The position numbers and the translations under genes were made by a program. This document shows positions 1 to 8,821 of a stretch of DNA of 64,000 bases, in pieces; the first letter of the stretch is position 1; every line of letters starts with the position of its first letter. Origin of the DNA: CAWFFV01 sp963814985 (lineage in GTDB: Bacteria > Chloroflexota > Ktedonobacteria > Ktedonobacterales > Ktedonobacteraceae); NCBI GenBank assembly GCA_963814985.1, contig CAWFFV010000057.1, positions 310,001 through 374,000 of the forward strand, read 5' to 3'. The notes under the pieces are model-generated. The model worked only from the letters and a program-made list of their open reading frames with translations. It was not told the DNA's origin and did not search any database.

Positions 1-1808
1 GGTAGTTGAAGCATTCCCTGGAGAGGAAATATTTGGTAGAGAGCCTTGCCACGTATACCACATATAGCTGTATAGCGGCCCTCACCGACTGGGAAAGGAA
101 TAGCGCGGCTGGTAATCCCTTCCAGGTCGATGACAAGGGATCGGGATTTTTTAGTTTCCTCTTCTTGCTCTTCCTCATCCTTGGCCTCCTTCTCCGGCTG
201 TTCAGTTTCCGGCAGTGCAGTATCTTTCTTTCTGGGGGTGCCTTCTACATTGTCTATCAGCAATTTAGATTCGGTCACAAAAGGGGAGCGCAGGTCATGT
301 CGTAGCGTAATGGCGTAAGGCATCACACCACGTGGGAAACTGAACTCAAATTGTAGATTATCGTAAACGGGGTTGAAGGTGCGATATCCCAAAAAGTAGA
401 GATATTTTCCATCCGGGTCAAATGAAGGTGAGACATCCTCCAGGACAGGATCAGTGACGGTATGTATTTCGCCGTTCTCCAGGTCACAGAGTTTAATAGC
501 CTTCTTCTGTGCGCTCAGAGCAAAGCTGTAGGCAAGCCAGCTACCATCGGGTGACCAGGCAAGATCCTGAATACGATCATAATCGCTGCGGTCAGCTACC
601 GCAGCATTACAGCCCTCCAAATCAACAAGGATCAATTCATTACGGTGATTGGCAATAGCGATAATGTCTACAGTGGGAGAGATTGCAACCTCAACAGCAC
701 GGCCAAATTCAACATTTGCCAGAGTTTGAGGTTGACCGGTGGGATCAAAGATGACGAGACCCTCTGTCCCTGATGCATCACTAATAGCAACGAGTCTTTT
801 GCCATCGTTGAGCCATTCCAGGAAGCGATAACGTATGCCATCTCGTTCTCCGTACTGAAGAACAGCCCCTTCCCAATTACTCATAGAGAAGGCCTTGCCG
901 CGAGTTGTGAGTGCAATGGCATGGCCCTGGGGATGGAGTGCAATGGTGTCTAGATAGTGCTCGGCTTGTACAAATTTGCGGTTAAGTTGTGTACGCTGGC
1001 TTGGTAAAACGACATCAAGACGGTATGGCTGATCGGCTTCTGGGTCAAATAGATACAGGTCGGCTCCTGCCTGAAATACGAGTCGGTGTCCATCAGTGGA
1101 CAGGTGACGCGCATAAAAATCTTGCTGATCAGAGTGACGCTGGAGGTCTTCACCTTGTGGTGTACAGGAATAGATATTGCCTACACCTTCATGATCAGAG
1201 AGAAAGTAGATGCGCTGACCAACCCAGCATGGATCAGCTAAATTTCCCTCAAGAGAGAGCAGACGCTGAAATATACCACTGTCGTTGATATCGCACCAGA
1301 GATGCCCTACCGTGCCACCCCGATAGCGTTTCCAGTAAGCCGGTTCTTCACTATTACGTCCCAGTACGACACCACCTTGAGAACCATAGGAAATTGCATT
1401 TGCTACACCGAAAGGAAGTTGTTGAGGATGACCACCCTGCGGGCTGATCGCATAGATCACTTTATAGTCATAAGTGAATTGTCCTGCACTGCTTGTATAG
1501 AGGATAGCATGATTGGTTGGTGACCACCCTAGCACATGGCAAGAGGAGTTTGCCTGGAACGTCAGCCGTTGGGCAGGATCGCCAGGTGCGGGCATAACAT
1601 AGACTTCACCAGGACCTTCCTCGCGCCCTACGAATGCCAGTAGCTGACCGTCGCGCGAGAAATGGGGGTAGCTCGCTCTGCCCACTCCGGCTGTGAGGCG
1701 CTCGGCACGACCACCACTACTTGACACTAGCCAGAGATCATCTTCGGAAACAAATACGATGCGGTCTTGATGGATGGTTGGGAATCGCACATACCCCTGA
1801 GATGGCAT
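1..1808 (-). CDS. Tricorn protease homologue, N-terminal part (gene runs off the window start)
   Basis: The frame is open from an ATG at 1808 to base 1, about 602 codons, so the C-terminal PDZ and S41 serine-protease parts lie outside the window. The N-terminus reads MPSQGYVRFPTIHQDRIVFV followed by a DLWLVSSSGGRAERLTAG blade, the usual start of tricorn proteases, and WD/TolB-like beta-propeller blades follow. Near base 150 an acidic E/K-rich linker leads into a segment containing IDLEGI and FPVGEGRY, typical of the second (seven-bladed) propeller. In the family the propellers gate peptides into a cytosolic protease that degrades oligopeptides made by the proteasome or other proteases. A GGAGG ribosome-binding site sits just before the ATG. 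No signal peptide is seen. The gene is divergent from the FKBP gene. Assignment of the visible part is firm; catalytic residues cannot be checked. Confidence 0.88.
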   Translation of the reverse strand, partial: MPSQGYVRFPTIHQDRIVFVSEDDLWLVSSSGGRAERLTAGVGRASYPHFSRDGQLLAFVGREEGPGEVYVMPAPGDPAQRLTFQANSSCHVLGWSPTNHAILYTSSAGQFTYDYKVIYAISPQGGHPQQLPFGVANAISYGSQGGVVLGRNSEEPAYWKRYRGGTVGHLWCDINDSGIFQRLLSLEGNLADPCWVGQRIYFLSDHEGVGNIYSCTPQGEDLQRHSDQQDFYARHLSTDGHRLVFQAGADLYLFDPEADQPYRLDVVLPSQRTQLNRKFVQAEHYLDTIALHPQGHAIALTTRGKAFSMSNWEGAVLQYGERDGIRYRFLEWLNDGKRLVAISDASGTEGLVIFDPTGQPQTLANVEFGRAVEVAISPTVDIIAIANHRNELILVDLEGCNAAVADRSDYDRIQDLAWSPDGSWLAYSFALSAQKKAIKLCDLENGEIHTVTDPVLEDVSPSFDPDGKYLYFLGYRTFNPVYDNLQFEFSFPRGVMPYAITLRHDLRSPFVTESKLLIDNVEGTPRKKDTALPETEQPEKEAKDEEEQEEETKKSRSLVIDLEGITSRAIPFPVGEGRYTAICGIRGKALYQIFPLQGMLQL

Positions 1809-2155
1809 GCTGCCTCCTTCTTTACGATGAGGATTGTTGACTATCTTGACCCTCTTGTTTTCGATTGGTAATACATGTATATGGGATGTATTTATAGGAG
1901 ATGGTAACAGTATTTATTGTATCAATACTTTGATACACACTTTCATATCAGGTAGTATTGTAACACAACAGTATGGTGATGTCGAGAGTAGTAGAGGCAA
2001 GAGCAAAGAACAGATAGCAGAGTATCTACGAGGTGCATGGTTTGCTTAGGGGTAGTTCACAGTAAAAAATAGTCTCCCTCTTGTCAGAATCGGGAATTAG
2101 TGGTAACCTCTTCCTGCTAACATTCCACCAAACACAAGAGGAGAAAGGCAGATCC
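1809..2155. other. Divergent intergenic region, no gene recognised
   Basis: This 347-base AT-rich stretch separates the tricorn gene (minus) from the FKBP gene (plus) and must hold both promoters. A weak plus-strand candidate is TTGACC followed 17 bases later by TAATAC near 1851-1879, but the match is poor and I do not rely on it. Short open frames here have no recognisable product. Confidence 0.4.
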
Positions 2156-2927
2156 ATGACACAGACAGTGAATGATCAAGATTCTTCTGCGCAGAAACGT
2201 GGTAAACCCGGCCAGCGTCAGCAAGAACGATTATTGCGTCTGGCTCGTCGCCGCCGTCGGCAGCAGATAGCGATAAGCGTAGTTGCAGCCCTCATACTTA
2301 TCACAGCAGGGATTACTGGTGTTATACAATATCAGCACTATGCGGCTGATCAACAAGCAGCTGCTAATAAAATCCAGAATCAACATGCGACAGCGACAGC
2401 AGTTGTGAAAGCGACGGCGTCTGTGGTAGCTAATGCGACGGCATCTGCGGTCGCCAGCGTGACGGCGGTGGCGGCTGCCAAGGCCCAGGCTACGATAGTT
2501 GCTCAGGCCATGCTCACTGTCACATCAGGGTCTCCGACCCCTACTGCTGGTGCTGCAAAACCACCACAAGTGACTGGTACTCCTGTAAAGCTTGCTGATG
2601 GGCTTCAGTACATAGATATTAAAGTGGGGAATGGTCCTACCGCCCAGGCTGGTAGCACTGTATCTGTTCAATATACCGGGTGGCTCCAAAGCACTGGTAA
2701 AGAATTTGATAGTTCTTATGATCATGGTGGACAACTTTTTGATGTGACACCGCTCGGTCAGGCCCAGATTATCCCTGGTTGGAATGAAGGATTGATAGGT
2801 ATCAAAGCGGGTGGTACTCTGTCGTCTGATAATTCCTCCTGCGTTGGCCTATGGTGCTCAAGGGAGTGGACCTATCCCCCCCAATGCAACGCTCATTTTT
2901 GACGTGACGGCAGTATTTGTTAAATAA
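2156..2927 (+). CDS. Membrane-anchored FKBP-type peptidyl-prolyl cis-trans isomerase, frame broken near 2820
   Basis: From the ATG at 2156, preceded by a GAGGAG site, the protein has a basic N-terminal region, one membrane helix (about residues 40-58), an Ala/Thr/Val-rich spacer and a C-terminal FKBP domain (VSVQYTGWL, FDSSYDHGG, IIPGWNEGL). This predicts a proline isomerase tethered outside the membrane that assists protein folding. The original frame ends at 2902 in a meaningless tail. Dropping one T in the CTCT run at 2817-2820 restores RRLIIPPALAYGAQGSGPIP and IFDVTAVFVK, the standard end of FKBP domains, with a stop at 2925-2927. The break is therefore either a sequencing error or a very recent mutation. 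An upstream in-frame start at 2081 lacks a ribosome-binding site and was not chosen. Confidence 0.85.
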
Positions 2928-3001
2928 TCAGCCCACAGAATTGCAAGCCAGGTGGTGAAGTGAGTTTTTGTGAGCTTGAGCCGTAAGGACATCAGTATGC
3001 C

Positions 3002-3030
3002 TTGACTTTTCTGTAATCAGTGGGTATACT
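3002..3030 (+). promoter_or_regulatory. Sigma70-type promoter of the 3037-3236 RNA
   Basis: TTGACT at 3002-3007 and TATACT at 3025-3030 are separated by exactly 17 bases. Transcription should start near 3037. No open frame follows before the terminator at 3199-3235, so this promoter appears to serve a short non-coding RNA. Confidence 0.75.
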
Positions 3031-3036
3031 CATAAC

Positions 3037-3236
3037 AATTTGAAACGAGTTCCCGATTAGTCCACATAGTGGAAGAGGCACGGTATCGTCATGGCTTCAA
3101 ATTGCTGGAGAGTAGCAACAACGGTAATAGTGTGGTGGCTGTACTGTTTAACTCATTTACAAAATGAGCCAGATACCGTTTTCGAAGAAACATTTTTTCC
3201 TCACCCCATTGATTTAGGGGTGAGGAATTTTTTTTA
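3037..3236 (+). ncRNA. Structured non-coding RNA of about 200 nt, family not recognised
   Basis: A good promoter and a good intrinsic terminator bracket 200 bases with no plausible ORF. Several helices can be drawn: CAATTTGAA (3036-3044) with TTCAAATTG (3096-3104); ACGGTATC (3080-3087) with GATACCGT (3172-3179); TTGCT (3102-3106) with AGCAA (3114-3118); CTCATTT (3152-3158) with AAATGAG (3162-3168); and TCCAC/GTGGA around 3061-3073. The first two interleave, so they form a pseudoknot or are alternatives. A second ACGGTA at 3121 competes for the same partner. I see no signature of 6S, SRP, tmRNA, RNase P or a known riboswitch class. The pyrB start is about 250 bases downstream, beyond the terminator, so the RNA could be free-standing or an attenuating leader of the pyr operon. 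The 253 bases from 3237 to 3489 show no gene. Confidence 0.6.
3199..3235 (+). terminator. Intrinsic terminator of the small RNA
   Basis: CCTCACCCC at 3199-3207 and GGGGTGAGG at 3217-3225 form a perfect 9-bp stem with a 9-base loop, followed by a run of eight T. Confidence 0.85.
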
Positions 3237-3489
3237 ATATAAACTTCTCGATATCTGCAGAAACGTGTGGCTTACCTCCTGGATAGAGATAAAAAGGACG
3301 ACCGGTCAACCTGTTGAATTAATGCTGACCAGAAGCTTTGTATGCGGAACTGCCCTTGCCTGTGTGATAGTTTTGTTGTGAGGGGTTTCTGGCGAAGCAC
3401 TCTCAACTGATATGTAGTAGTTTATGATGGGTGTCTATTAAGGGTGAGGAGCGACTGAAACAACAGATTAGATAATTCCGGAGGAGAGA

Positions 3490-4494
3490 ATGAAGCAAAT
3501 TATAGATCGTCCTGGGAATGAAACTGGGATGATTGATGGAAATTTTAAAGGGAAGGACATCCTTTCGCTACGTCAGTTTTCGTTGGACGATCTTCAGATA
3601 CTTTTTCCTCTGACCCGCAAGATGAAACAAATTGTGATCAACAACGAACCTTCACGTCTTCTTGAAGGTCAACTGGTCTCGTTACTTTTCTTTGAGGCTT
3701 CTAGTAGAACTTTTGGCTCTTTTGCAGCAGCTATCAAAAGACTTGGTGGGCAGACTATTGAAATGCAGAACCCGGAAACAGTCTCATCTCGCTCAAAGGG
3801 GGAATCCTTTGAAGATACTATTCGTGTTTTTGAATCTTATAGCGATGCCATTGTGCTTCGTCACCCACTGGCCGGCTCCGCCAAACAAGCTGCTGATGCA
3901 GCCAGTTTTGTTCCGGTAATTAATGCGGGCGATGGCAATAATGAGCATCCCACCCAAACACTCCTCGATCTTTATACCCTGTATGAGCAATTTGGCAGAC
4001 TCGATAACCTGACAGGACTTCTTGTCGGTGATCCGCTCAACAGCCGTGCGCTGCATTCTCTTATGAAGGGGCTTTCTCTGTTTAAGAATAACACTGTGTA
4101 TCTGCTTTCTCCTCAAAGATTGCAACTCCCAAGAAGCGATTTTCACTTCTTCAGCGCACAGGGACTAAAACTTCTCGAAATAAGCAGCGAAAGAGAAATT
4201 CCCAAAGACTGCAACTTCTGGTATTGGACGCGTATACAGAAAGAGCGTCTTGCTTCTCTTGAGGAATATAATACTATTGTCAATGAGAGATTGATCGTCA
4301 CACCCCAACTGCTGAACAATTATGCAAGTAAAGATATGATTTTGATGGACCCGCTTCCCAGAGTAGGAACGATAGATCCTGCTGTTGATATGGATGAGAG
4401 ATCAGTGTATTTGCGATCACAAATCAGAAATGGTGTGTACACACGCATGGCGTTGCTGGCACTGATTTTAGGGAAAGCAGAACTGAAAGGATGA
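3490..4494 (+). CDS. pyrB: Aspartate carbamoyltransferase catalytic chain
   Basis: This 334-residue protein catalyses carbamoyl phosphate plus aspartate to carbamoyl aspartate, the first committed step of pyrimidine synthesis. The carbamoyl phosphate loop FFEASSRTF (SSRT at residues 71-74, a variant of the usual STRT) is followed by the mobile SxxxK loop near residue 100, HPTQTLLDLYTL (His153), VGDPLNSRALHSL, and the C-terminal DPLPR and NGVYTRMALL motifs. Length fits the catalytic chain; no pyrI regulatory chain gene is adjacent. The ATG at 3490 follows a GGAGGAG site. Its stop overlaps the carA start (ATGA at 4491-4494), which implies translational coupling. First gene of the pyr operon. 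Confidence 0.93.
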   Translation: MKQIIDRPGNETGMIDGNFKGKDILSLRQFSLDDLQILFPLTRKMKQIVINNEPSRLLEGQLVSLLFFEASSRTFGSFAAAIKRLGGQTIEMQNPETVSSRSKGESFEDTIRVFESYSDAIVLRHPLAGSAKQAADAASFVPVINAGDGNNEHPTQTLLDLYTLYEQFGRLDNLTGLLVGDPLNSRALHSLMKGLSLFKNNTVYLLSPQRLQLPRSDFHFFSAQGLKLLEISSEREIPKDCNFWYWTRIQKERLASLEEYNTIVNERLIVTPQLLNNYASKDMILMDPLPRVGTIDPAVDMDERSVYLRSQIRNGVYTRMALLALILGKAELKG

Positions 4495-5615
4495 CAATGC
4501 AAAATACGAGCGGCAACCTTCTTCTCAAAGAGCGTCCTGAACCCATAATGCACCTTATCAAAGAGCATCCCAGGCGTGGCACGCTATTATTAGAAGATGG
4601 GACAAAGTTTGAAGGTACCTCATTTGGCTATGAGGGAGCATGTGCTGGAGAGGTTGTCTTTGCTACTGGCATGGTTGGCTATCCCGAAATGCTATCTGAT
4701 GCCTCCTTTGCAGGTCAAATCCTGACCATGACCTATCCTCTTGTTGGCAATTATGGAGTACCAGAGCAATCTTTGTGGGAAGATCACAAAATTCATCTTG
4801 CAGGACTGATCGTTTCCAACTATATTGACATCCCCTCCCATGTGCAAAGTACTATGAACCTGGGTACCTGGTTACAACAGGAAAAAGTCCCCGCTTTGGA
4901 GATCAAAGATACCCGATTGCTTACTCAGCATATTCGCACACATGGTACAATGCTGGGCAAGATTGTATTTGAGACAGACATCCCTTTTTATGATCCCAAT
5001 ACCGACAACCAGCTTTTACAGGTCTCGACGAGGCTGGTTATGCGAGAAGGCAATGGAGATACTACGATCGTTCTCATCGATTGTGGTGCTAAGCGTAATA
5101 TTGTACGTTGTCTCCTTGCAAGAAATGTGTGTGTAATCACTGTCCCGTGGGATTATGATCTCTTTTCACCAATCAATAGCTTTGCTTTTGATGGCATTCT
5201 GGTATCCAATGGGCCTGGGAATCCAAAAATGGCTCAGAAAACAATCCAGACCATTCACACTGCACTGGAGCGTAAGATTCCCACTCTTGGTATTTGTATG
5301 GGGCATCAACTGCTCGCTCTTGCCGCCGGTGGAGATACCAGCAAGCTCAAATTTGGACACAGAAGCCAGAACCAGCCATGTCTGCTGCATGGCACAAAAC
5401 GTTGCTATATCACCAGCCAGAACCATGGATTTTTCGTTAATGTCCTTCCGCCAGACTTTGTACCCTGGTTTATCAATGCCAATGATGGTAGTAATGAAGG
5501 GATGCAGCATACGCAATATCCCTTTTTCTCTGTACAGTTCCATCCAGAAGCCGCGCCCGGTCCAATGGATACCGAATGGATCTTCGACTATTTTCTGGAG
5601 AGGATAAAAAATTAG
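4491..5615 (+). CDS. carA: Carbamoyl-phosphate synthase small (glutaminase) chain
   Basis: The 374-residue protein supplies ammonia from glutamine to CarB. The N-terminal CPSase domain begins GTLLLEDGTKFEGTSFGYEG. The C-terminal class I glutamine amidotransferase carries the nucleophile in GICMGHQL (Cys269) and the HPE pair in QFHPEAAPGP (His351, Glu353), so the triad is intact. The ATG at 4491 overlaps the pyrB stop; a second ATG two codons on is also possible. carB begins one base after the carA stop, so the two subunits are coupled. Placing both car genes between pyrB and pyrC dedicates this synthase to pyrimidines, though arginine synthesis would share the product. Confidence 0.94.
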   Translation: MTMQNTSGNLLLKERPEPIMHLIKEHPRRGTLLLEDGTKFEGTSFGYEGACAGEVVFATGMVGYPEMLSDASFAGQILTMTYPLVGNYGVPEQSLWEDHKIHLAGLIVSNYIDIPSHVQSTMNLGTWLQQEKVPALEIKDTRLLTQHIRTHGTMLGKIVFETDIPFYDPNTDNQLLQVSTRLVMREGNGDTTIVLIDCGAKRNIVRCLLARNVCVITVPWDYDLFSPINSFAFDGILVSNGPGNPKMAQKTIQTIHTALERKIPTLGICMGHQLLALAAGGDTSKLKFGHRSQNQPCLLHGTKRCYITSQNHGFFVNVLPPDFVPWFINANDGSNEGMQHTQYPFFSVQFHPEAAPGPMDTEWIFDYFLERIKN

Positions 5616-5616
5616 C

Positions 5617-8600
5617 GTGAAGACACGACATAAAGTGTTGGTGTTGGGAGCTGGTGCGCTCAAAATTGGACAGGCCGGAGAGTTTGACTACTCTGGCTCC
5701 CAGGCGCTCAAGGCCTTAAAAGAAGAAGGCATCTCCACCATCTTAGTGAATCCGAATATTGCGACCATTCAGACTTCGAAGTTGTTGGCGGATCAGGTCT
5801 ATTTCTTACCGGTGACGGCCTTTTTCGTCGAAAAAATTCTTGAGAAAGAACGCCCTGACGGCATTTTGCTTTCCTTTGGGGGTCAGACAGCACTCAATTG
5901 TGGCATTGAGCTGTTTCAGAAAGGCATTCTGGAAAAATATAATGTCCAGGTTCTGGGTACACCTGTTGCTGCTATTTTGCTTACCGAAGACCGACAGGCG
6001 TTTTCGCAACACTTACACAGTATAAATATTCCTACTCCACAAAGCCGAAGCGCAGAAACGCTCAACGAAGCTATGCGTATTGGGAGAGAGATTGGTTTTC
6101 CAGTCATGATACGGGCTGGTTTTGCATTGGGAGGGCAGGGATCAGGCGTTGCCAGGGATATCCATGAGCTAGAGCATATTGTAAGTGGAGCCTTAGCTTT
6201 TGCTCCGCAAGTCCTCATTGAGCAATACCTCCATCATTATAAAGAAGTGGAATACGAGGTCGTTCGTGATATCCATGACAACTGTATTACCGTGTGTAAT
6301 ATGGAGAACATGGACCCACTGGGTATTCACACAGGAGAGTCTATCGTTATTGCTCCTAGCCAGACGCTCACCAACCATGAATACCATACTTTGCGTACAG
6401 CTTCAATTACGATTGTCAGAAGTTTGGGTATCGTTGGGGAATGCAACGTACAGTTTGCCCTCAATCCTGAGACCTCTGCTTACTATGTCATTGAAGTTAA
6501 CGCCCGGCTCTCACGCAGTTCCGCGCTGGCAAGTAAAGCCACAGGCTATCCTCTAGCTTATGTCGCCACCAAATTAGCTCTTGGCTATGGACTCACCGAT
6601 CTTACCAACAGAGTTACAGGTGTCACTCAAGCCTGTTTTGAACCCAGCCTGGACTATCTGGTCGTAAAAATACCACGTTGGGACTTAGAGAAATTTAAAG
6701 GTGTCAATGAGACTATTGGCACAGGTATGAAGTCCGTTGGTGAGGTGATGGGTATTGGTCGTACCTTTGAGGAAGCCTATCAGAAAGCTCTGCGCATGTT
6801 AGACCTGGATTTTGAAGGTGCAACTTCTGAGAAAGTCTTTGCCCAGGGAGATACCATCGCCGAGACACTGACCAGATACCTCTATACGCCGACACCTAAA
6901 CGCATGTTTGCGCTTGCTATGGCCATGCGTCACAATATTTCCGTAGAAGAAATTGCTGATATTACAGGGATTGACCCCTGGTTTTTACAGCGCATTAAAC
7001 ACATCGTAGACATGGAACGGGCTCTACAAGCCAATCAGGATCTTTCTGTAGCTAACCTTTTAGCCTTAAAACAAATAGGGATGTCTGATAAGCGCATCGG
7101 AGAGCTTACCGACAAAACAGGGTTGGAAATACGCGCCCTGCGTAAGAAACTGGCTGTAACTCCATTTGTGTTTCAAATTGACACGCTGGGTGCTGAATTT
7201 CCCTCGGACACGAACTATCTTTACATGACGTATAATGGACAGCATCATGATGTGATACCAACTGGAGATGAAGGTGTTGTTATTCTGGGATCTGGCCCTT
7301 ACCGGATTGGCTCATCCGTAGAATTTGATTGGACAAGCGTCAGTACGGTTGAGGCTCTCAAAAAATATCAGAAGCGCTCGATCGTGATTAACTGTAACCC
7401 GGAAACGGTCTCTACAGATTACGATACCTCAGATCGACTATATTTTGAAGAACTCACCTTTGAGCGTATTGCCGACATTTGTGAATTTGAGTCACCTTAT
7501 GGAGTGATTGTCTCAGTTGGTGGGCAGACACCCAATAACCGGGTTAAAGCCTTGCATAACTATGACATTCCGATCCTGGGAACCGAAGCAACCTATATTG
7601 ATCAAGCGGAAGATCGCAATAAATTTTCCAAACTGCTTGACACCCTTGGCATTCAGCAGCCTGCATGGAATAGCTTTGTCAATCTTACTGAACTGACAGC
7701 ATTTGCTCAACATGTAGGATATCCTGTACTTGTCAGGCCTTCTTATGTGCTTTCAGGAAGCGCCATGAACATCTGCTATACGCAGGAAGAATTGGAGCTG
7801 TATACAAAAGAAGCCGCTTCGGTTTCTCCTGAGCATCCTGTCACTATCACAAAATTTTTTGAGAAGGTCAAAGAGATCGAACTGGATGCCGTCGCCCAAG
7901 GTGGAGAGATCAAAGCTTTCGTGATCTCTGAGCACATTGAAAATGCGGGCGTGCATTCAGGAGATGCAACCATTGTGCTACCTCCCCAAAATATTACCAG
8001 TCAGACGCAGAGCAAAATAGAAGCAGTTGGTCGAACAATTGCCCGTGCATTAGCAATCACAGGACCATTCAATATCCAATTTCTTGCCAGGGAGAATCAG
8101 GTGTATGTCATCGAAGTAAATCTGCGAGCATCACGAACCTTTCCCTTTATCTCAAAAGTGACCGGAGTCAACTTCATAGAAATTTTTGTCGACGCTCTCT
8201 TTGAAAAAGATGTTCCTGTTGTCTCTCTGCCTCCGCTCACCTTTACGGCAGTCAAAGCTCCGCAGTTCTCATTTTCTCGCCTTTCGGGAGCTGATCCGGT
8301 GCTACGGGTAGAGATGGCTTCAACGGGGGAAGTGGCCTGTTTTGGTGAAGATGTGGAAGAGGCCTATCTTAAAGCCATTATTGCCACAGGAGGATGTGTT
8401 CCCCAAAAAGGCGTCTTTCTCAGCCTGGGAGGAGACGATAAAAAGAAGAAGTTTCTGGAGAGTGTCAAACTGTTAAACGCGCTTGCTATCCCCTTGTATG
8501 CTACAGAAAAAACATGTGCCTTTTTACATGCGCATGATATAGAGGCAACCATGCTCTACAAAATACATGAGCAGCGTTCGCCCAATGTTCTCACCTACTT

Positions 8601-8805
8601 TCGCGACAATAAGATCGATCTTGCTATCAACATCGTAGATAGGCATATTAAAAAGGAGATGGATGATGACTATGCTATGCGGCGCTATGCTGTTGATCAT
8701 AATATTCCGTTATTTACCAAAATCAAACAGGCACGTTTGTTTGTCAAGGCAATAGTGGAAAAAGATCTTGCTACCATCCCCATCAAATCCTGGAACGAGT
8801 ACTAA
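5617..8805 (+). CDS. carB: Carbamoyl-phosphate synthase large chain
   Basis: At 1062 residues this is the usual length for the synthetase chain that makes carbamoyl phosphate from bicarbonate, two ATP and ammonia. Both ATP-grasp halves are visible: the first starts KVLVLGAGALKIGQAGEFDY and contains EVNARLSRSSALASKATGYP; the second starts VILGSGPYRIGSSVEFDW and contains EVNLRASRTFPFISKVTG. The last 130 residues form the MGS-like regulatory domain, where UMP or ornithine bind in other species. The start is a GTG at 5617, one base after carA. The frame is uninterrupted over 3.2 kb, in contrast to several other genes in this window. Confidence 0.95.
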   Translation: MKTRHKVLVLGAGALKIGQAGEFDYSGSQALKALKEEGISTILVNPNIATIQTSKLLADQVYFLPVTAFFVEKILEKERPDGILLSFGGQTALNCGIELFQKGILEKYNVQVLGTPVAAILLTEDRQAFSQHLHSINIPTPQSRSAETLNEAMRIGREIGFPVMIRAGFALGGQGSGVARDIHELEHIVSGALAFAPQVLIEQYLHHYKEVEYEVVRDIHDNCITVCNMENMDPLGIHTGESIVIAPSQTLTNHEYHTLRTASITIVRSLGIVGECNVQFALNPETSAYYVIEVNARLSRSSALASKATGYPLAYVATKLALGYGLTDLTNRVTGVTQACFEPSLDYLVVKIPRWDLEKFKGVNETIGTGMKSVGEVMGIGRTFEEAYQKALRMLDLDFEGATSEKVFAQGDTIAETLTRYLYTPTPKRMFALAMAMRHNISVEEIADITGIDPWFLQRIKHIVDMERALQANQDLSVANLLALKQIGMSDKRIGELTDKTGLEIRALRKKLAVTPFVFQIDTLGAEFPSDTNYLYMTYNGQHHDVIPTGDEGVVILGSGPYRIGSSVEFDWTSVSTVEALKKYQKRSIVINCNPETVSTDYDTSDRLYFEELTFERIADICEFESPYGVIVSVGGQTPNNRVKALHNYDIPILGTEATYIDQAEDRNKFSKLLDTLGIQQPAWNSFVNLTELTAFAQHVGYPVLVRPSYVLSGSAMNICYTQEELELYTKEAASVSPEHPVTITKFFEKVKEIELDAVAQGGEIKAFVISEHIENAGVHSGDATIVLPPQNITSQTQSKIEAVGRTIARALAITGPFNIQFLARENQVYVIEVNLRASRTFPFISKVTGVNFIEIFVDALFEKDVPVVSLPPLTFTAVKAPQFSFSRLSGADPVLRVEMASTGEVACFGEDVEEAYLKAIIATGGCVPQKGVFLSLGGDDKKKKFLESVKLLNALAIPLYATEKTCAFLHAHDIEATMLYKIHEQRSPNVLTYFRDNKIDLAINIVDRHIKKEMDDDYAMRRYAVDHNIPLFTKIKQARLFVKAIVEKDLATIPIKSWNEY

Positions 8806-8821
8806 AGAAGGAGTTTCCTTG

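Noticed and set aside
3400..3489. PyrR-type attenuator in the pyr leader
   Set aside because: I could not find the PyrR anti-antiterminator consensus. The only terminator in the leader (3199-3235) has its own promoter, and no pyrR gene is present in the operon.
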